A stretch of 64,000 nt of DNA, from assembly GCF_017916515.1 (NCBI RefSeq), contig NZ_JAFMTA010000001.1, forward strand, positions 2,283,127-2,347,126, given 5' to 3'. Every line of letters begins with the position of its first letter. Within the stretch, counting starts at the first letter, position 1. Both the position numbers and the translations under genes were made by a program. The stretch comes from Naasia sp. SYSU D00948. Its GTDB lineage: Bacteria > Actinomycetota > Actinomycetes > Actinomycetales > Microbacteriaceae. The notes under the pieces were generated by a model, which had not been told where the DNA came from, did no database searches, and saw only the letters and a list, made by a program, of their open reading frames with translations. Shown here in pieces: positions 17,865-26,720 of the stretch.

Positions 17865-18589
17865 GCGTGTTCCTCGAGGCGCTCGCCTGGCTGTTCAGCC
17901 CCGAGCGGCTCGGCGCCGGCGGCATCCCGCAGCGGATCGGTGAGCACCTCTGGTTCACCCTGATCGCGTTCGCGCTCGCCTCCGCGATCGCCGTCCCGCT
18001 CGGCTACCTGGTCGGCCACACCGGCCGGGGCCGCGAGGTCGCGGTCGCGGTCGCGGGAGCGGCGCGCGCCCTGCCCTCGTTCGGCCTGATCCTGCTGCTG
18101 GTGATGCTCGTCGGCGTCCTGCAGATCGGCGCGGCGGTCACGGCGGCGCTCGTCATCCTCGCGATCCCGTCGATCCTCGCCGGCGCCTACGCCGGCATCG
18201 AGGCGATCGACCGGCGCACGATCGACGCCGCGAGGGCCGTGGGCATGACCGAGTGGCAGGTGCTCACCCGGGTCGAGATCCCGCTCGGCCTGCCGCTGCT
18301 GCTGTCCGGGATGCGCAACGGCGTCCTGCAGATCGTCGCGACGGCCACCCTCGCCGGCTACGTCGGCCTGGGCGGGCTCGGCGACGACATCCTCCAGGGC
18401 ATCGCGCTCCGAAACTACCCGCAGACGCTCGGGGGCGCACTGCTCGTCGTCGCGCTCGCGCTCGTGCTGGACGGGGTCTTCGCCGTGCTCGAGCGTGTCG
18501 CCGTGCCTCACGGGGTGCGCAAGCGCGGCGGCGCGCTCCCGCGATCGAGCTCCGCGAGCCGGACGCCGGCGGCGTCCGCCGCGAACTGA
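17861..18589 (+). CDS. opuCD: Osmoprotectant ABC transporter permease
   Basis: 242 residues, polytopic. The coupling loop reads DAARAVGMTEWQVLTRVEIP (about 111-130). Hydrophobic segments and the ARALPSFGLILLLVMLVG stretch match OpuCB/OpuCD-type permeases. The tail after about 215 is Ser/Ala-rich and poorly conserved. GTG at 17861 overlaps the preceding stop. Two different permeases plus one ATPase and one lipoprotein are the standard OpuC layout. Confidence 0.9.
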   Translation: MSVFLEALAWLFSPERLGAGGIPQRIGEHLWFTLIAFALASAIAVPLGYLVGHTGRGREVAVAVAGAARALPSFGLILLLVMLVGVLQIGAAVTAALVILAIPSILAGAYAGIEAIDRRTIDAARAVGMTEWQVLTRVEIPLGLPLLLSGMRNGVLQIVATATLAGYVGLGGLGDDILQGIALRNYPQTLGGALLVVALALVLDGVFAVLERVAVPHGVRKRGGALPRSSSASRTPAASAAN

Positions 18590-18630
18590 CTTCCCGGGAT
18601 CCTCCGGGGACATCGAGAGAAGGAACGGAC

Positions 18631-19563
18631 ATGCACACAGCACGGAAGAGAGGCCGGCTCGCCCTCACGGCGGTCGCGGTCGGGGCGGCATTGGCCCTGG
18701 CAGGGTGCGGATCGGGTGACCCGCTCGAGGGAGGATCGGCGGGCGGCCCCCAGGGGGAGGCGACGCCCTCGGACGAGACCATCGTCGTCGGCTCGCAGGC
18801 CTACTACTCGAACGAGATCATCGCGGAGATCTTCGCGCAGGCGCTCGAGGACGCCGGGTTCACCGTCGAGCGGCAGTTCCAGATCGGGCAGCGCGACGCG
18901 TACCTCCCCGCGCTCGAATCCGGCGAGGTCGACGTGATCCCGGAGTACACCGGCAACCTGCTGCAGTACTACGACCCGGAGACGCAGGCGACCAAGTCGG
19001 ACGAGGTGTACGCGGAGCTCGAGGACGCCCTGCCGGAGGAGCTGGCCGTGCTGAACCAGTCGCCCGCGACGGATCAGGACTCCTACAACGTCACCCAGGC
19101 CTTCGCGGACCAGTACGGACTCGAGAGCATCGCCGACCTGGCGAACGTCGATGTCCCGCTCACGCTGGGCGGGCCGCCGGAACTCGAGGAGCGCCCGTAC
19201 GGGCCGGCGGGGCTGAAGAACGTCTACGGCATCGACGTCGCCTTCACGGCGACCGGCGAGACGACCGTGGACGCCCTCGTGGCCGGCACGGTGAACGTCG
19301 CCAACGTCTTCAGCGCCGATCCGCGCATCGAGTCCGCGAACCTGCGGACGCTGGAGGACCCGGAGGGCCTGTTCCTCGCCTCGCACGTGGTCCCGCTCAT
19401 CAACGCCGACCTCGTCGAGGAGCTCCAGAACGTCCTCAACCCGATCAGTGAGGCGCTCACGCCGGAGGGGCTGATCCAGCTCAACGTGCAGAGCGTCGAC
19501 GAGAAGCAGTCGTCGGAGGACATCGCCGCCGCATGGCTGGAGGAGAACGGCCTGGTCGGCTAG
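18631..19563 (+). CDS. opuCC: Osmoprotectant substrate-binding lipoprotein
   Basis: 310 residues. Basic n-region, hydrophobic core and lipobox LAGC (Cys26) anchor the protein to the outer membrane face. The mature domain is an OpuAC/ProX-type periplasmic fold: GSQAYYSNEIIAEIFAQALE, DVIPEYTGNLLQYYD (Tyr residues typical of the aromatic cage for quaternary amines), and a C-terminal LNVQSVDEKQSSEDIAAAWL. GAAGGAACG precedes the ATG. It is the last gene of the operon; its stop shares CTAG with the convergent dedA-like gene. Confidence 0.92.
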   Translation: MHTARKRGRLALTAVAVGAALALAGCGSGDPLEGGSAGGPQGEATPSDETIVVGSQAYYSNEIIAEIFAQALEDAGFTVERQFQIGQRDAYLPALESGEVDVIPEYTGNLLQYYDPETQATKSDEVYAELEDALPEELAVLNQSPATDQDSYNVTQAFADQYGLESIADLANVDVPLTLGGPPELEERPYGPAGLKNVYGIDVAFTATGETTVDALVAGTVNVANVFSADPRIESANLRTLEDPEGLFLASHVVPLINADLVEELQNVLNPISEALTPEGLIQLNVQSVDEKQSSEDIAAAWLEENGLVG

Positions 19564-20267
19564 CCCGCCCGTCCGTCGCTCGTGAGGTGCCCGGTCCCCG
19601 GAAGGGGGTCGGGCACCTCCTCCGACTCCGGGCGCATCATGTGCTTGCGCTCGCTGCGGTGCAGCAGGGCCTTGCCGCCGAGCGCGAGCAGCAGGAACAG
19701 CGCGATCGTGCCGACGAAGAGGTACCCGGCGTAGTGCGCCTGGTCGCTGACGCTGCGGTAGCTGCCGGCGACGACGCTCCCCACGGTGACGTAGAGCAGC
19801 GCCCAGATGGTGCACGCGGGTGCGGTCCAGGCCATGAAGCGCCGGTAGGTCATCCGGCTCATGCCGACCGTGACCGGGATGAGGGCGTGCAGGACCGGGA
19901 GGAAGCGGCTGATGAACACGGCGAGCCCGCCGCGGTGTTCGAGGTAGAGCTCGGCGGAGCGCCAGTGACGGGACCCGATCCGGTTCCCGAGGCGGCTCGC
20001 CCGCAGCTTCGGCCCGAACAGCCGGCCGAGCGCGAAGCCGACGCTCTCCCCGGAGAGGGAGCCCACGATCACGGTCAGCAGGAGGGCGACGTACTGGACC
20101 GGGGACTCCACCGCGGTGCTCGAGACGATGACGATGGTGTCGCCGGGAACGACGAGGCCGACGAGGATCGACGTCTCGAGGAACATCGCCAGCCCGGCGA
20201 GGGCGATCCGGAGGACGGGATCCACGCTGGTGACGGTCTGCAGGATGAAGTCCAGCATCTCGTTCAC
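19560..20267 (-). CDS. DedA-family membrane protein
   Basis: 235 residues with the SNARE-associated/DedA (VTT) pattern: LETSILVGLVVPGDTIVIV near the N-terminus, GLAVFISRFLPVLHALIPVTVGMSRM in the middle, then two to three more helices. DedA proteins act as undecaprenyl-phosphate or phospholipid flippases in several bacteria; the function here is inferred from family. GTG 20267 is preferred because it follows a TAATGT box by 7 nt. An in-frame ATG at 20258 is the alternative. Confidence 0.88.
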   Translation of the reverse strand: MNEMLDFILQTVTSVDPVLRIALAGLAMFLETSILVGLVVPGDTIVIVSSTAVESPVQYVALLLTVIVGSLSGESVGFALGRLFGPKLRASRLGNRIGSRHWRSAELYLEHRGGLAVFISRFLPVLHALIPVTVGMSRMTYRRFMAWTAPACTIWALLYVTVGSVVAGSYRSVSDQAHYAGYLFVGTIALFLLLALGGKALLHRSERKHMMRPESEEVPDPLPGTGHLTSDGRAG

Positions 20268-20274
20268 GCAACGA

Positions 20275-20280
20275 ACATTA
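20275..20280 (-). promoter_or_regulatory. -10 box TAATGT, leaderless promoter of dedA-like gene
   Basis: Minus strand TAATGT-N7-GTG, with the start at 20267. Confidence 0.6.
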
Positions 20281-20316
20281 GGGGACGCCCGGCGTGCGTG
20301 GGCCGGGCGTTCACTG

Positions 20317-21138
20317 TCAGTCCCCGGCGGATCCCGCGTCGACCGGGCGGCGCAGGAACTCCAGGCGGCTCCGCCACGGCTCCAGACGGCCCGCGTCGGG
20401 GGGCAGCCCGGGGCCGCCGATCCACTGCTCGACGCGCCGGATCCCGTGCAGCGCGCTGAGCATCCACACCTCGCGGCCCGCGAGCTCCTCCGGGCGCCGC
20501 GACCGATGCCGCACGGGGACAGCGGCCTCGTGCGCCAGCGCCGCGAGACACCGGGCGGTGACGCTGTCGACCCTGGGCAGCTCGGCGGGCGGGAAGCAGA
20601 GGACATTGTCCTCCCACCACGCGATCGCGCTCGTCGCGCCGTCGCAGACGGCGCCGTCCGGGGCGACCAGGACCGCGTCCCCCGCGCCCTGCTGCACGAC
20701 GGCCGCGCGGACGGCGAGCAGCGCCTCGAGGTCCGGTCCCTTCACGTGCGGGACCCGGCGGGGATCGGCGCCCGTCCACGTGGCGACGGTGACCGTCGTC
20801 GCGAGCCGCGGCGCAGGGCGCAGCCGCAGCCGGAGCTCCGGACCGCCTCCGGCATCGGCCAGCTCCAGTCGGGGGAACCACGCGGCGGCTCGGGGAAGCG
20901 CGCCGACGGCCGCGGTCCAGAAGGCCTCTTCGTCGCCGGCAGGCGGGCCTCCCGCGAGAGCGGCGACCGCCGGGTCGCGCACCGAGGACAGGAAGCGATC
21001 CCGATGCCGATCCAGCGCGACGACCGCACCGTCCGCGAGGAGGAACGAGTCGGCGACCAGCAGGCGGGAGGAGCCCGGCGGAGCGGGCGTCAGGCGGCCG
21101 TCGCGCCAGCGGAGGATCCGCTCCGGATCGGCGGCCAT
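20317..21138 (-). CDS. pabC: Aminodeoxychorismate lyase-like class IV aminotransferase
   Basis: 273 residues of fold-type IV PLP enzyme. The PLP Lys is in HVKGPDLEALL (about residue 132). DGAVCDGATSAIAWW and VDSVTARCLAALA are the family's later blocks. Divergence from pabB supports 4-amino-4-deoxychorismate lyase (pyruvate elimination to p-aminobenzoate, folate pathway) over D-amino-acid or branched-chain aminotransferase. The start lies inside a palindromic bidirectional promoter. Confidence 0.85.
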   Translation of the reverse strand: MAADPERILRWRDGRLTPAPPGSSRLLVADSFLLADGAVVALDRHRDRFLSSVRDPAVAALAGGPPAGDEEAFWTAAVGALPRAAAWFPRLELADAGGGPELRLRLRPAPRLATTVTVATWTGADPRRVPHVKGPDLEALLAVRAAVVQQGAGDAVLVAPDGAVCDGATSAIAWWEDNVLCFPPAELPRVDSVTARCLAALAHEAAVPVRHRSRRPEELAGREVWMLSALHGIRRVEQWIGGPGLPPDAGRLEPWRSRLEFLRRPVDAGSAGD

Positions 21139-21152
21139 AGGCTCAGCCTATG
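21136..21152. promoter_or_regulatory. Palindromic bidirectional leaderless promoter, pabC/pabB
   Basis: CATAGGCT-C-AGCCTATG: 8-bp perfect arms around a single C, spanning both start codons. On the plus strand TAGGCT (21138-21143) plus 6 nt leads to ATG 21150. On the minus strand TAGGCT (21150-21145) plus 6 nt leads to ATG 21138. Each -10 hexamer begins on the first base of the other gene's start codon. Confidence 0.78.
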
Positions 21153-22373
21153 CGGACCAGCGAGGGGCTCCTCGCCGGCTGGGCGGACCCGGCCGACGTG
21201 TTCGAGCGCCTGGCCGGCGGCGAAGGCGATGCCGTCCTGCTCGAGGCGACGGACGGCACGGGCGAGAGCATGCTCGGCCTCGGCGGTCGCGTGATCCCCG
21301 CCCTCCCGGACGTGCCGCTTGCCCCGGACGAGGCCGGGTCCGGGCCGGAGCCGGGCTGGATCGGGTGGATCACCTACGAGGGGGAGGCGCGCTTCCTCGA
21401 GCTCGAGCGGGGCCTCGTCTTCGATCCGACCCGTCGCCGCGTCCGGGCGTTCGGTGGCGGTCCGGCGTGGCGACGGGAGGCGGCGGCGGCCGTCGCCGGC
21501 GCCGCGCAGCGAGTCCCGGCGCATGGGCCGAGCCGAACCTCGGCGCCCGTGTGGCGGCACGGCGACGCCCGCTACCTGGAGATGGTCCGCGCCTGCCAGG
21601 AGGCGATCGTGCGCGGCGACGCCTATGTGCTCTGCCTCACCAACACCGCGACCGTCGAGGGCGGCGTCGACGGCTGGGCCGCGTACCGACGGCTGCGCAG
21701 CGCCAGCCCCACCCACCACGCCGGGTACCTCCGCATCGGCGGCACCGAGCTCGTCAGCGCCTCCCCGGAGCGCTTCGCCGAGGTCACCGCGACGGGCGTC
21801 GTCCGCAGCCGCCCGATCAAGGGGACCCGCCCGCGCAGCACGGATCCTGATCGGGACGACGCGCTCGCCGAGGAGCTGCGCCGCAGTGACAAGGAGCGGG
21901 CGGAGAACCTCATGATCGTGGACCTCGTCCGCAACGACCTGAGCCGCGTGGCCGAGGTCGGCTCGGTGCGCGTTCCCCGACTGTTCGAGGTGGAGAGCTA
22001 CCGGTCCGTGCACCAGCTGGTGAGCGTCGTGGAGGCCCGGATCGCACCCGGCCGCACCGCCGCCGACGCCATCCGGTCGCTCTTCCCGGCGGGCTCGATG
22101 ACCGGCGCACCCAAGGAAAGCGCCATCGCGATCCTCGCCGCGCTGGAGGCGGGGCCGCGCGGGCTCTACTCCGGCGCCTTCGGGCGGATCTCCCGCGACG
22201 GCAGCGCCGACCTCGCCATGACCATCCGCAGCATCGTGGTCGAGGGCGGCAGGGCCACCGTCGGATCGGGCGGCGGCGTCACCGCACTGTCCGACCCCGT
22301 TCAGGAGCTCGAGGAGGTCCGGCTGAAGGCCGCACCCCTGCTCTCCGCGCTCGCCGAAGATGGCTACCCTTGA
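21150..22373 (+). CDS. pabB: Aminodeoxychorismate synthase component I
   Basis: 407 residues of the chorismate-utilising enzyme family: ASPERFAEV, RPIKGTRPR, ENLMIVDLVRNDLSRV, GSMTGAPKESA and GLYSGAFG are all present. With a glutamine amidotransferase (PabA/TrpG, not in window) it converts chorismate to aminodeoxychorismate for folate. PIKGT marks PabB rather than TrpE. The N-terminal domain is somewhat short. No separate pabA or fused amidotransferase is visible, so a shared TrpG is likely. Confidence 0.92.
   Translation: MRTSEGLLAGWADPADVFERLAGGEGDAVLLEATDGTGESMLGLGGRVIPALPDVPLAPDEAGSGPEPGWIGWITYEGEARFLELERGLVFDPTRRRVRAFGGGPAWRREAAAAVAGAAQRVPAHGPSRTSAPVWRHGDARYLEMVRACQEAIVRGDAYVLCLTNTATVEGGVDGWAAYRRLRSASPTHHAGYLRIGGTELVSASPERFAEVTATGVVRSRPIKGTRPRSTDPDRDDALAEELRRSDKERAENLMIVDLVRNDLSRVAEVGSVRVPRLFEVESYRSVHQLVSVVEARIAPGRTAADAIRSLFPAGSMTGAPKESAIAILAALEAGPRGLYSGAFGRISRDGSADLAMTIRSIVVEGGRATVGSGGGVTALSDPVQELEEVRLKAAPLLSALAEDGYP
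22365..22370 (+). promoter_or_regulatory. Probable -10 box TACCCT for leuS
   Basis: TACCCT at the very end of pabB predicts a transcript start near 22377, giving a roughly 39-nt leader with a GAAGAGAG ribosome site before GTG 22416. Confidence 0.45.
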
Positions 22374-22415
22374 CCGTTGGCCCCCCTCGGCCGGAGAACA
22401 GACGAAGAGAGCGCC

Positions 22416-24956
22416 GTGGCAACGACCCCCCCAAGCACCGACCTGCCCACCTTCGAGCGTCTGCAGGAGAAGTGGCTCCCGATCTGGGACGAGCTGAAGC
22501 CCTTCTCGACCTCGAACCCCGAGGACAAGCGGCCGCGCAAGTACGTGCTGGACATGTTCCCGTACCCCTCCGGCGACCTGCACATGGGGCACGCGGAGGC
22601 GTACGCGCTCGGGGACGTCATCGCCCGCTACTGGCGCCAGCAGGGGTTCAACGTCCTCCACCCGATCGGGTGGGACTCCTTCGGCCTGCCCGCCGAGAAC
22701 GCCGCCATCAAGCGCGGCGCGAATCCGGTGACCTGGACGTACGACAACATCGCGCAGCAGCGCGACTCGATGCGGCGCTACGCGGCGTCCTTCGACTGGG
22801 ACCGCGTCCTGCACACGAGCGACCCGAACTACTACAAGTGGAACCAGTGGCTGTTCCTCAAGATGTACGAGCGGGGCCTCGCGTACCGGAAGGACAGCTG
22901 GGTCAACTGGGACCCGGTGGACCAGACGGTCCTCGCGAACGAGCAGGTGCTGCCGGACGGCACGTCCGAGCGCTCCGGCGCGGTCGTCGTCAAGAAGAAG
23001 CTCACCCAGTGGTATCTGCGCATCACCGCGTACGCGGACCGGCTGCTCGACGACCTCAACCAGCTCGAGGGCTCCTGGCCGGCGCGGGTGCTGACGATGC
23101 AGCGGAACTGGATCGGCCGCTCGACCGGCGCCGACGTCGACTTCGCGGTCGAGGGGCGTGACGAGAAGATCACGGTCTACACGACGCGGCCGGACACGCT
23201 CTACGGTGCGACGTTCATGGTGGTCGCGCCCGACTCCGACCTCGCGGCCGAGCTCGTCGAGGGCGCCGAGCCCGGCATCCGGACCGCGTTCGACGAGTAC
23301 CTCCAGCAGACCCAGCGCACCACCGAGATCGAGCGTCTGTCCGCCGACCGGCCGAAGACCGGCGTCTTCACGGGGCGGTATGCGATCAACCCGCTGAACG
23401 GCGAGCGGCTGCCGATCTGGGTCGCGGACTACGTCCTCAGCGACTACGGCCAGGGCGCCATCATGGCGGTCCCCGCTCACGACCAGCGCGACCTCGACTT
23501 CGCCCGCGCGTACGGCCTCCCCGTGCGCGTCGTCGTCGACACCACGCAGCCGGTGACCGGCGCGATCCCCGTCATCGGCGAGGACGAGCCGCCGCTCGAC
23601 GAGCTCGATCCCGCCGTCACGGGCGTCGCTCTGCCCGGCGACGGGCGGCTCATCAACTCCGGGCCGTTCGACCGCCTCAGCAAGAGCGCCGCCATCGCGA
23701 AGGTCATCGCCCACCTGGAGCACCAGGGCCTCGGCCGGCCGGCCAAGAACTACCGGCTGCGCGACTGGCTCATCTCGCGCCAGCGGTACTGGGGCACTCC
23801 GATCCCGATCCTCTACGACGAGGACGGCACCGAGATCCCGGTGCCCGAGGATCAGCTGCCCGTGACGCTGCCGCCGACCGAGGGGCTCGACCTCAAGCCG
23901 AAGGGGGTCTCGCCGCTCGCGGCGGCCACCGACTGGGTCACGACGACGACGCCGGACGGACGCCCCGCGCGTCGCGACTCCGACACCATGGACACCTTCG
24001 TCGACAGCTCCTGGTACTTCCTCCGCTTCCTCTCGCCGAACGACGACACGCAGGCGTTCGACCCCAAGGAGGCCGAGAAGTGGGCGCCCGTCGACCAGTA
24101 CGTCGGCGGCGTGACCCACGCGATCCTGCACCTGCTCTACGCGCGGTTCATCACCAAGGTGCTCTTCGACATGGGCTACGTCACCTTCACGGAGCCGTTC
24201 AGCGCCCTGCTCAACCAGGGCATGGTCCTGATGGACGGGGCCGCGATGTCCAAGTCGAAGGGCAACATCGTCCGGCTGTCCGAGCAGCTCGACCAGTACG
24301 GGGTCGACGCCGTCCGCCTCACCATGGCGTTCGCCGGGCCGCCGGAGGACGACATCGACTGGAAGGACGTGTCGCCCTCCGGGTCGCTGAAGTTCCTGAC
24401 GCGCGCCCTGCGGCTCGCCCACGACGTCACGAGCCCTCCCGACGTGATCTGGAAGCAGGGGAGCGAGCCGCTGCGGCGGGTCACGCACCGCTTCCTCGCC
24501 GACGCCCCGGGCCTCGTGGAGGCGTTCAAGTTCAACGTGGTCGTGGCGCGGATCATGGAGCTCGTCAACACCATCCGCAAGGCGATCGACTCCGGCCCCG
24601 GCCCCGCGGATCCCGCGGTGCGGGAGGCGACGGAGACGGTCGCGCTCGCGCTCAGCCTGTTCGCCCCCTACACGGCCGAGGAGATGTGGGAGCGGCTCGG
24701 CTACCCGCCGTCGGTCGCCCTGCACGGCTGGCGGAAGGCGGACCGCGCGCTGCTCGTGGAGGAGTCGGTCACCGCGATCCTGCAGGTCGACGGCAAGGTC
24801 CGCGGCCGCATCGAGGTGCCGCCGGCGATCGGCGCCGAGGAGCTCGAGCAGCTCGCCCGGGCGGACGCCGGCGTGGCCCGCGCGGTCGGCGACCGGGAGA
24901 TCGCGAACGTGATCGTCCGTCCGCCGCGGCTCGTCAACATCGCGACCAAGCGCTGA
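22416..24956 (+). CDS. leuS: Leucyl-tRNA synthetase
   Basis: 846 residues, full length. Class Ia signatures: HIGH as [11 protein letters not shown] (about 47-57) and KMSKS as AMSKSKG (about 609). The CP1 editing domain lies between ([12 protein letters not shown]), followed by [17 protein letters not shown] and the C-terminal anticodon-binding and LeuS-specific domains. It charges tRNA-Leu with proofreading. GTG 22416 with GAAGAGAG upstream is preferred; an upstream in-frame TTG (22377) would add 13 residues without support. Confidence 0.97.
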   Translation: MATTPPSTDLPTFERLQEKWLPIWDELKPFSTSNPEDKRPRKYVLDMFPYPSGDLHMGHAEAYALGDVIARYWRQQGFNVLHPIGWDSFGLPAENAAIKRGANPVTWTYDNIAQQRDSMRRYAASFDWDRVLHTSDPNYYKWNQWLFLKMYERGLAYRKDSWVNWDPVDQTVLANEQVLPDGTSERSGAVVVKKKLTQWYLRITAYADRLLDDLNQLEGSWPARVLTMQRNWIGRSTGADVDFAVEGRDEKITVYTTRPDTLYGATFMVVAPDSDLAAELVEGAEPGIRTAFDEYLQQTQRTTEIERLSADRPKTGVFTGRYAINPLNGERLPIWVADYVLSDYGQGAIMAVPAHDQRDLDFARAYGLPVRVVVDTTQPVTGAIPVIGEDEPPLDELDPAVTGVALPGDGRLINSGPFDRLSKSAAIAKVIAHLEHQGLGRPAKNYRLRDWLISRQRYWGTPIPILYDEDGTEIPVPEDQLPVTLPPTEGLDLKPKGVSPLAAATDWVTTTTPDGRPARRDSDTMDTFVDSSWYFLRFLSPNDDTQAFDPKEAEKWAPVDQYVGGVTHAILHLLYARFITKVLFDMGYVTFTEPFSALLNQGMVLMDGAAMSKSKGNIVRLSEQLDQYGVDAVRLTMAFAGPPEDDIDWKDVSPSGSLKFLTRALRLAHDVTSPPDVIWKQGSEPLRRVTHRFLADAPGLVEAFKFNVVVARIMELVNTIRKAIDSGPGPADPAVREATETVALALSLFAPYTAEEMWERLGYPPSVALHGWRKADRALLVEESVTAILQVDGKVRGRIEVPPAIGAEELEQLARADAGVARAVGDREIANVIVRPPRLVNIATKR

Positions 24957-24976
24957 ATCGGGGCTCGCCGATCCCC

Positions 24977-25035
24977 TCGAGATGCCGCCTGGTGCTGTCG
25001 AACCGGCGGGATGACAGCACCGAGTGGCACTTCGA
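24977..25035 (+). repeat. 59-bp palindromic element, copy A
   Basis: Arms 24977-24999 and 25013-25035 (23 nt each, 18 pairing) around a 13-nt loop. Begins TCGAGATGCC and ends GGCACTTCGA. It starts 20 nt after the leuS stop, in the convergent gap with the membrane protein gene. It has the same architecture as copies at 45039 and 49468. Confidence 0.85.
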
Positions 25036-25043
25036 CGAGCGGC

Positions 25044-25991
25044 TCAGCGGGCGGGGGCGGGGGAGCGGAAGCGCGACAGTGGCCTTAGGGCGCGGTCGGC
25101 GGCGGCCGCGGTGAGGAGCGCGAGCGCCGGCGCGAGCAGCACGGTGTACCGAACCACCTCGTCCCCATCTGGCCAGACGGACAGGGTGATCAGGGTCAGC
25201 GCGTAGCCGGCGAGTGGCCGCAGCTGCGCGGAGGCGGCACCGAGCAGGAGCGCCGCAGCGCTGACCGCGAGGGCGATCGGCGCTGCCTGGACCCACGTGT
25301 CGAGGAGCGCGGTGCCCCAGACCGGAGCGGCACCGGGGTCGACGCCCACCACCAGCCAGCCGACGGCGACGGTCGCGAAGTACACGGCGCCCGCGGAGGC
25401 CAGGGTCGGCACCCGGGTGCGCCGGTGAAGGGTCCGCGCCGCCTGCGCCGCGAGGAACGGCGCGGCCGCGACGGCGAGCGGGGCGACGGAGGCGGCGACG
25501 CCGGCGAGCAGACCCGCTGCGGGGACCAGGATGCGGCGGCGGGTCCGCCCGAGGAGCAGCAGCACCGCCGTCAGCAGCGCGACGACCGCGAGATGCTCGG
25601 TCACCCCGACGCCGGCCGGCAGCACGATCTCCGGGTAGGCCCCGGTGAGAGCGGCGGCCAGCAGCGCGGCGGGCGCGCCGAGACCGGCTCGTATGGCCAC
25701 AGCGAAGACGAGCGCGACCGAGAGGAGCACGGCCGCGAGGGTGAGGCCGGGCGGCAGGGGGCCCTCGTGCTCCGGGTCCGTCGACCACGCCAGCGCGACC
25801 AGGACGCCGATGAGGAGCAGCACGGCGAGGGTGAGGGCCGAGCGCAGGGCCGCCCGAGGCGGCGGGAGGTGCCGGACCCGCCGGTGCCGGGAGGCAGCAC
25901 GGCGTCGGCCTCGGGGAGGCGACGCGGCCGGTGGCGGTTCGAGGATCCCCGCCATCGCCGCCTCCCGTGCCGGCCGGTCGGAGCCCGGCAT
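25044..25991 (-). CDS. Polytopic membrane protein of unknown function
   Basis: 315 residues. A basic Pro/Arg-rich N-terminal segment (about 1-48) is followed by about eight hydrophobic helices. Features such as TGAYPEIVLPAGVGVTEHLAVVALL and VWPDGDEVVRYTVLLAPALALL resemble the membrane part of polyprenol-phosphate-dependent glycosyltransferases, but no catalytic Asp motif is convincing. Composition fits the surrounding genome. No function assigned. Confidence 0.72.
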   Translation of the reverse strand: MPGSDRPAREAAMAGILEPPPAASPPRGRRRAASRHRRVRHLPPPRAALRSALTLAVLLLIGVLVALAWSTDPEHEGPLPPGLTLAAVLLSVALVFAVAIRAGLGAPAALLAAALTGAYPEIVLPAGVGVTEHLAVVALLTAVLLLLGRTRRRILVPAAGLLAGVAASVAPLAVAAAPFLAAQAARTLHRRTRVPTLASAGAVYFATVAVGWLVVGVDPGAAPVWGTALLDTWVQAAPIALAVSAAALLLGAASAQLRPLAGYALTLITLSVWPDGDEVVRYTVLLAPALALLTAAAADRALRPLSRFRSPAPAR

Positions 25992-25997
25992 ACGCCG

Positions 25998-26003
25998 AGG
26001 CTA
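25998..26003 (-). promoter_or_regulatory. -10 box TAGCCT, leaderless promoter of membrane protein gene
   Basis: Minus strand TAGCCT-N6-ATG, with the start at 25991. Confidence 0.6.
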
Positions 26004-26135
26004 ACGCCGGCACCGGGCCTCCTCTAGACCCTGCTGTCTACTCACGCCCCCTCCACAGCGTCCGCGGCTGCACGCCCCTCCCCGAACGCGTCCGGACGCC
26101 GGAAGAAGCGTCGCGGAAGGGGCTTGGCTTGCGGC

Positions 26136-26720
26136 ATGGACGACCGTCTCTCGCAGCTGCTCGGCACCGACCGGCGCAGGCTGCGGACGGGAGCGGCGGT
26201 CGTCCTGGTGCTGCTCGCGGTCGCCGGCTCGGTCCTCGTCTCGGCGCTGTCCTCCGCAGGCCGGACCACGGCCGTCCCTGCCGCCCCCGCGCCGGCTCGG
26301 CATGCGTCCGCGGCGGTGCTGCTCGTCCATGTCCTCGGCGCGGTGCGTGTGCCGGGGCTGTACCCGCTTCCTGAGGGTTCGAGAGTGGTGGACGCGGTCG
26401 CGGCGGCGGGCGGTCTCGCGGACGACGCCGATCCGGCGGGCGTGAACCTCGCGCGCCGGGTCGCCGACGGCGAGCAGCTGACCGTCCCCCGGCTGGGTGA
26501 GGCGCCTCCGGCGGCGGCCGAGCCGGGGAAGGTGGACCTCAACACCGCCACGGCGGAGGAGCTCGTCACGCTTCCCGGGATCGGGCCGGCCCTCGCCGAG
26601 CGCATCCTGGCGTGGCGCGAGGAGAACGGCGGGTTCTCGTCCGCCGACGACCTCGTCGACGTCCCGGGGCTCGGCGAGAAGACGGTGGACGGGCTCCGCG
26701 ACCTCGTGCTCCCGCCATGA
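26136..26720 (+). CDS. comEA: DNA uptake protein ComEA
   Basis: 194 residues. One N-terminal membrane helix (about 21-43), an SLBB-like domain (VHVLGAVRVPGLYPLPEGSRVVDAVAAAGG, cited only by its pattern) at about 65-115, and a C-terminal tandem helix-hairpin-helix (VDLNTATAEELVTLPGIG ... LVDVPGLGEKTV). ComEA binds double-stranded DNA at the cell surface and passes it to ComEC. The stop overlaps the comEC start as ATGA. Confidence 0.93.
   Translation: MDDRLSQLLGTDRRRLRTGAAVVLVLLAVAGSVLVSALSSAGRTTAVPAAPAPARHASAAVLLVHVLGAVRVPGLYPLPEGSRVVDAVAAAGGLADDADPAGVNLARRVADGEQLTVPRLGEAPPAAAEPGKVDLNTATAEELVTLPGIGPALAERILAWREENGGFSSADDLVDVPGLGEKTVDGLRDLVLPP

Noticed and set aside
21090-24725. Minus-strand open frame of about 1200 codons opposite pabB and leuS
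   Set aside because: Shadow of the real plus-strand genes, with a composition artefact and no domains.
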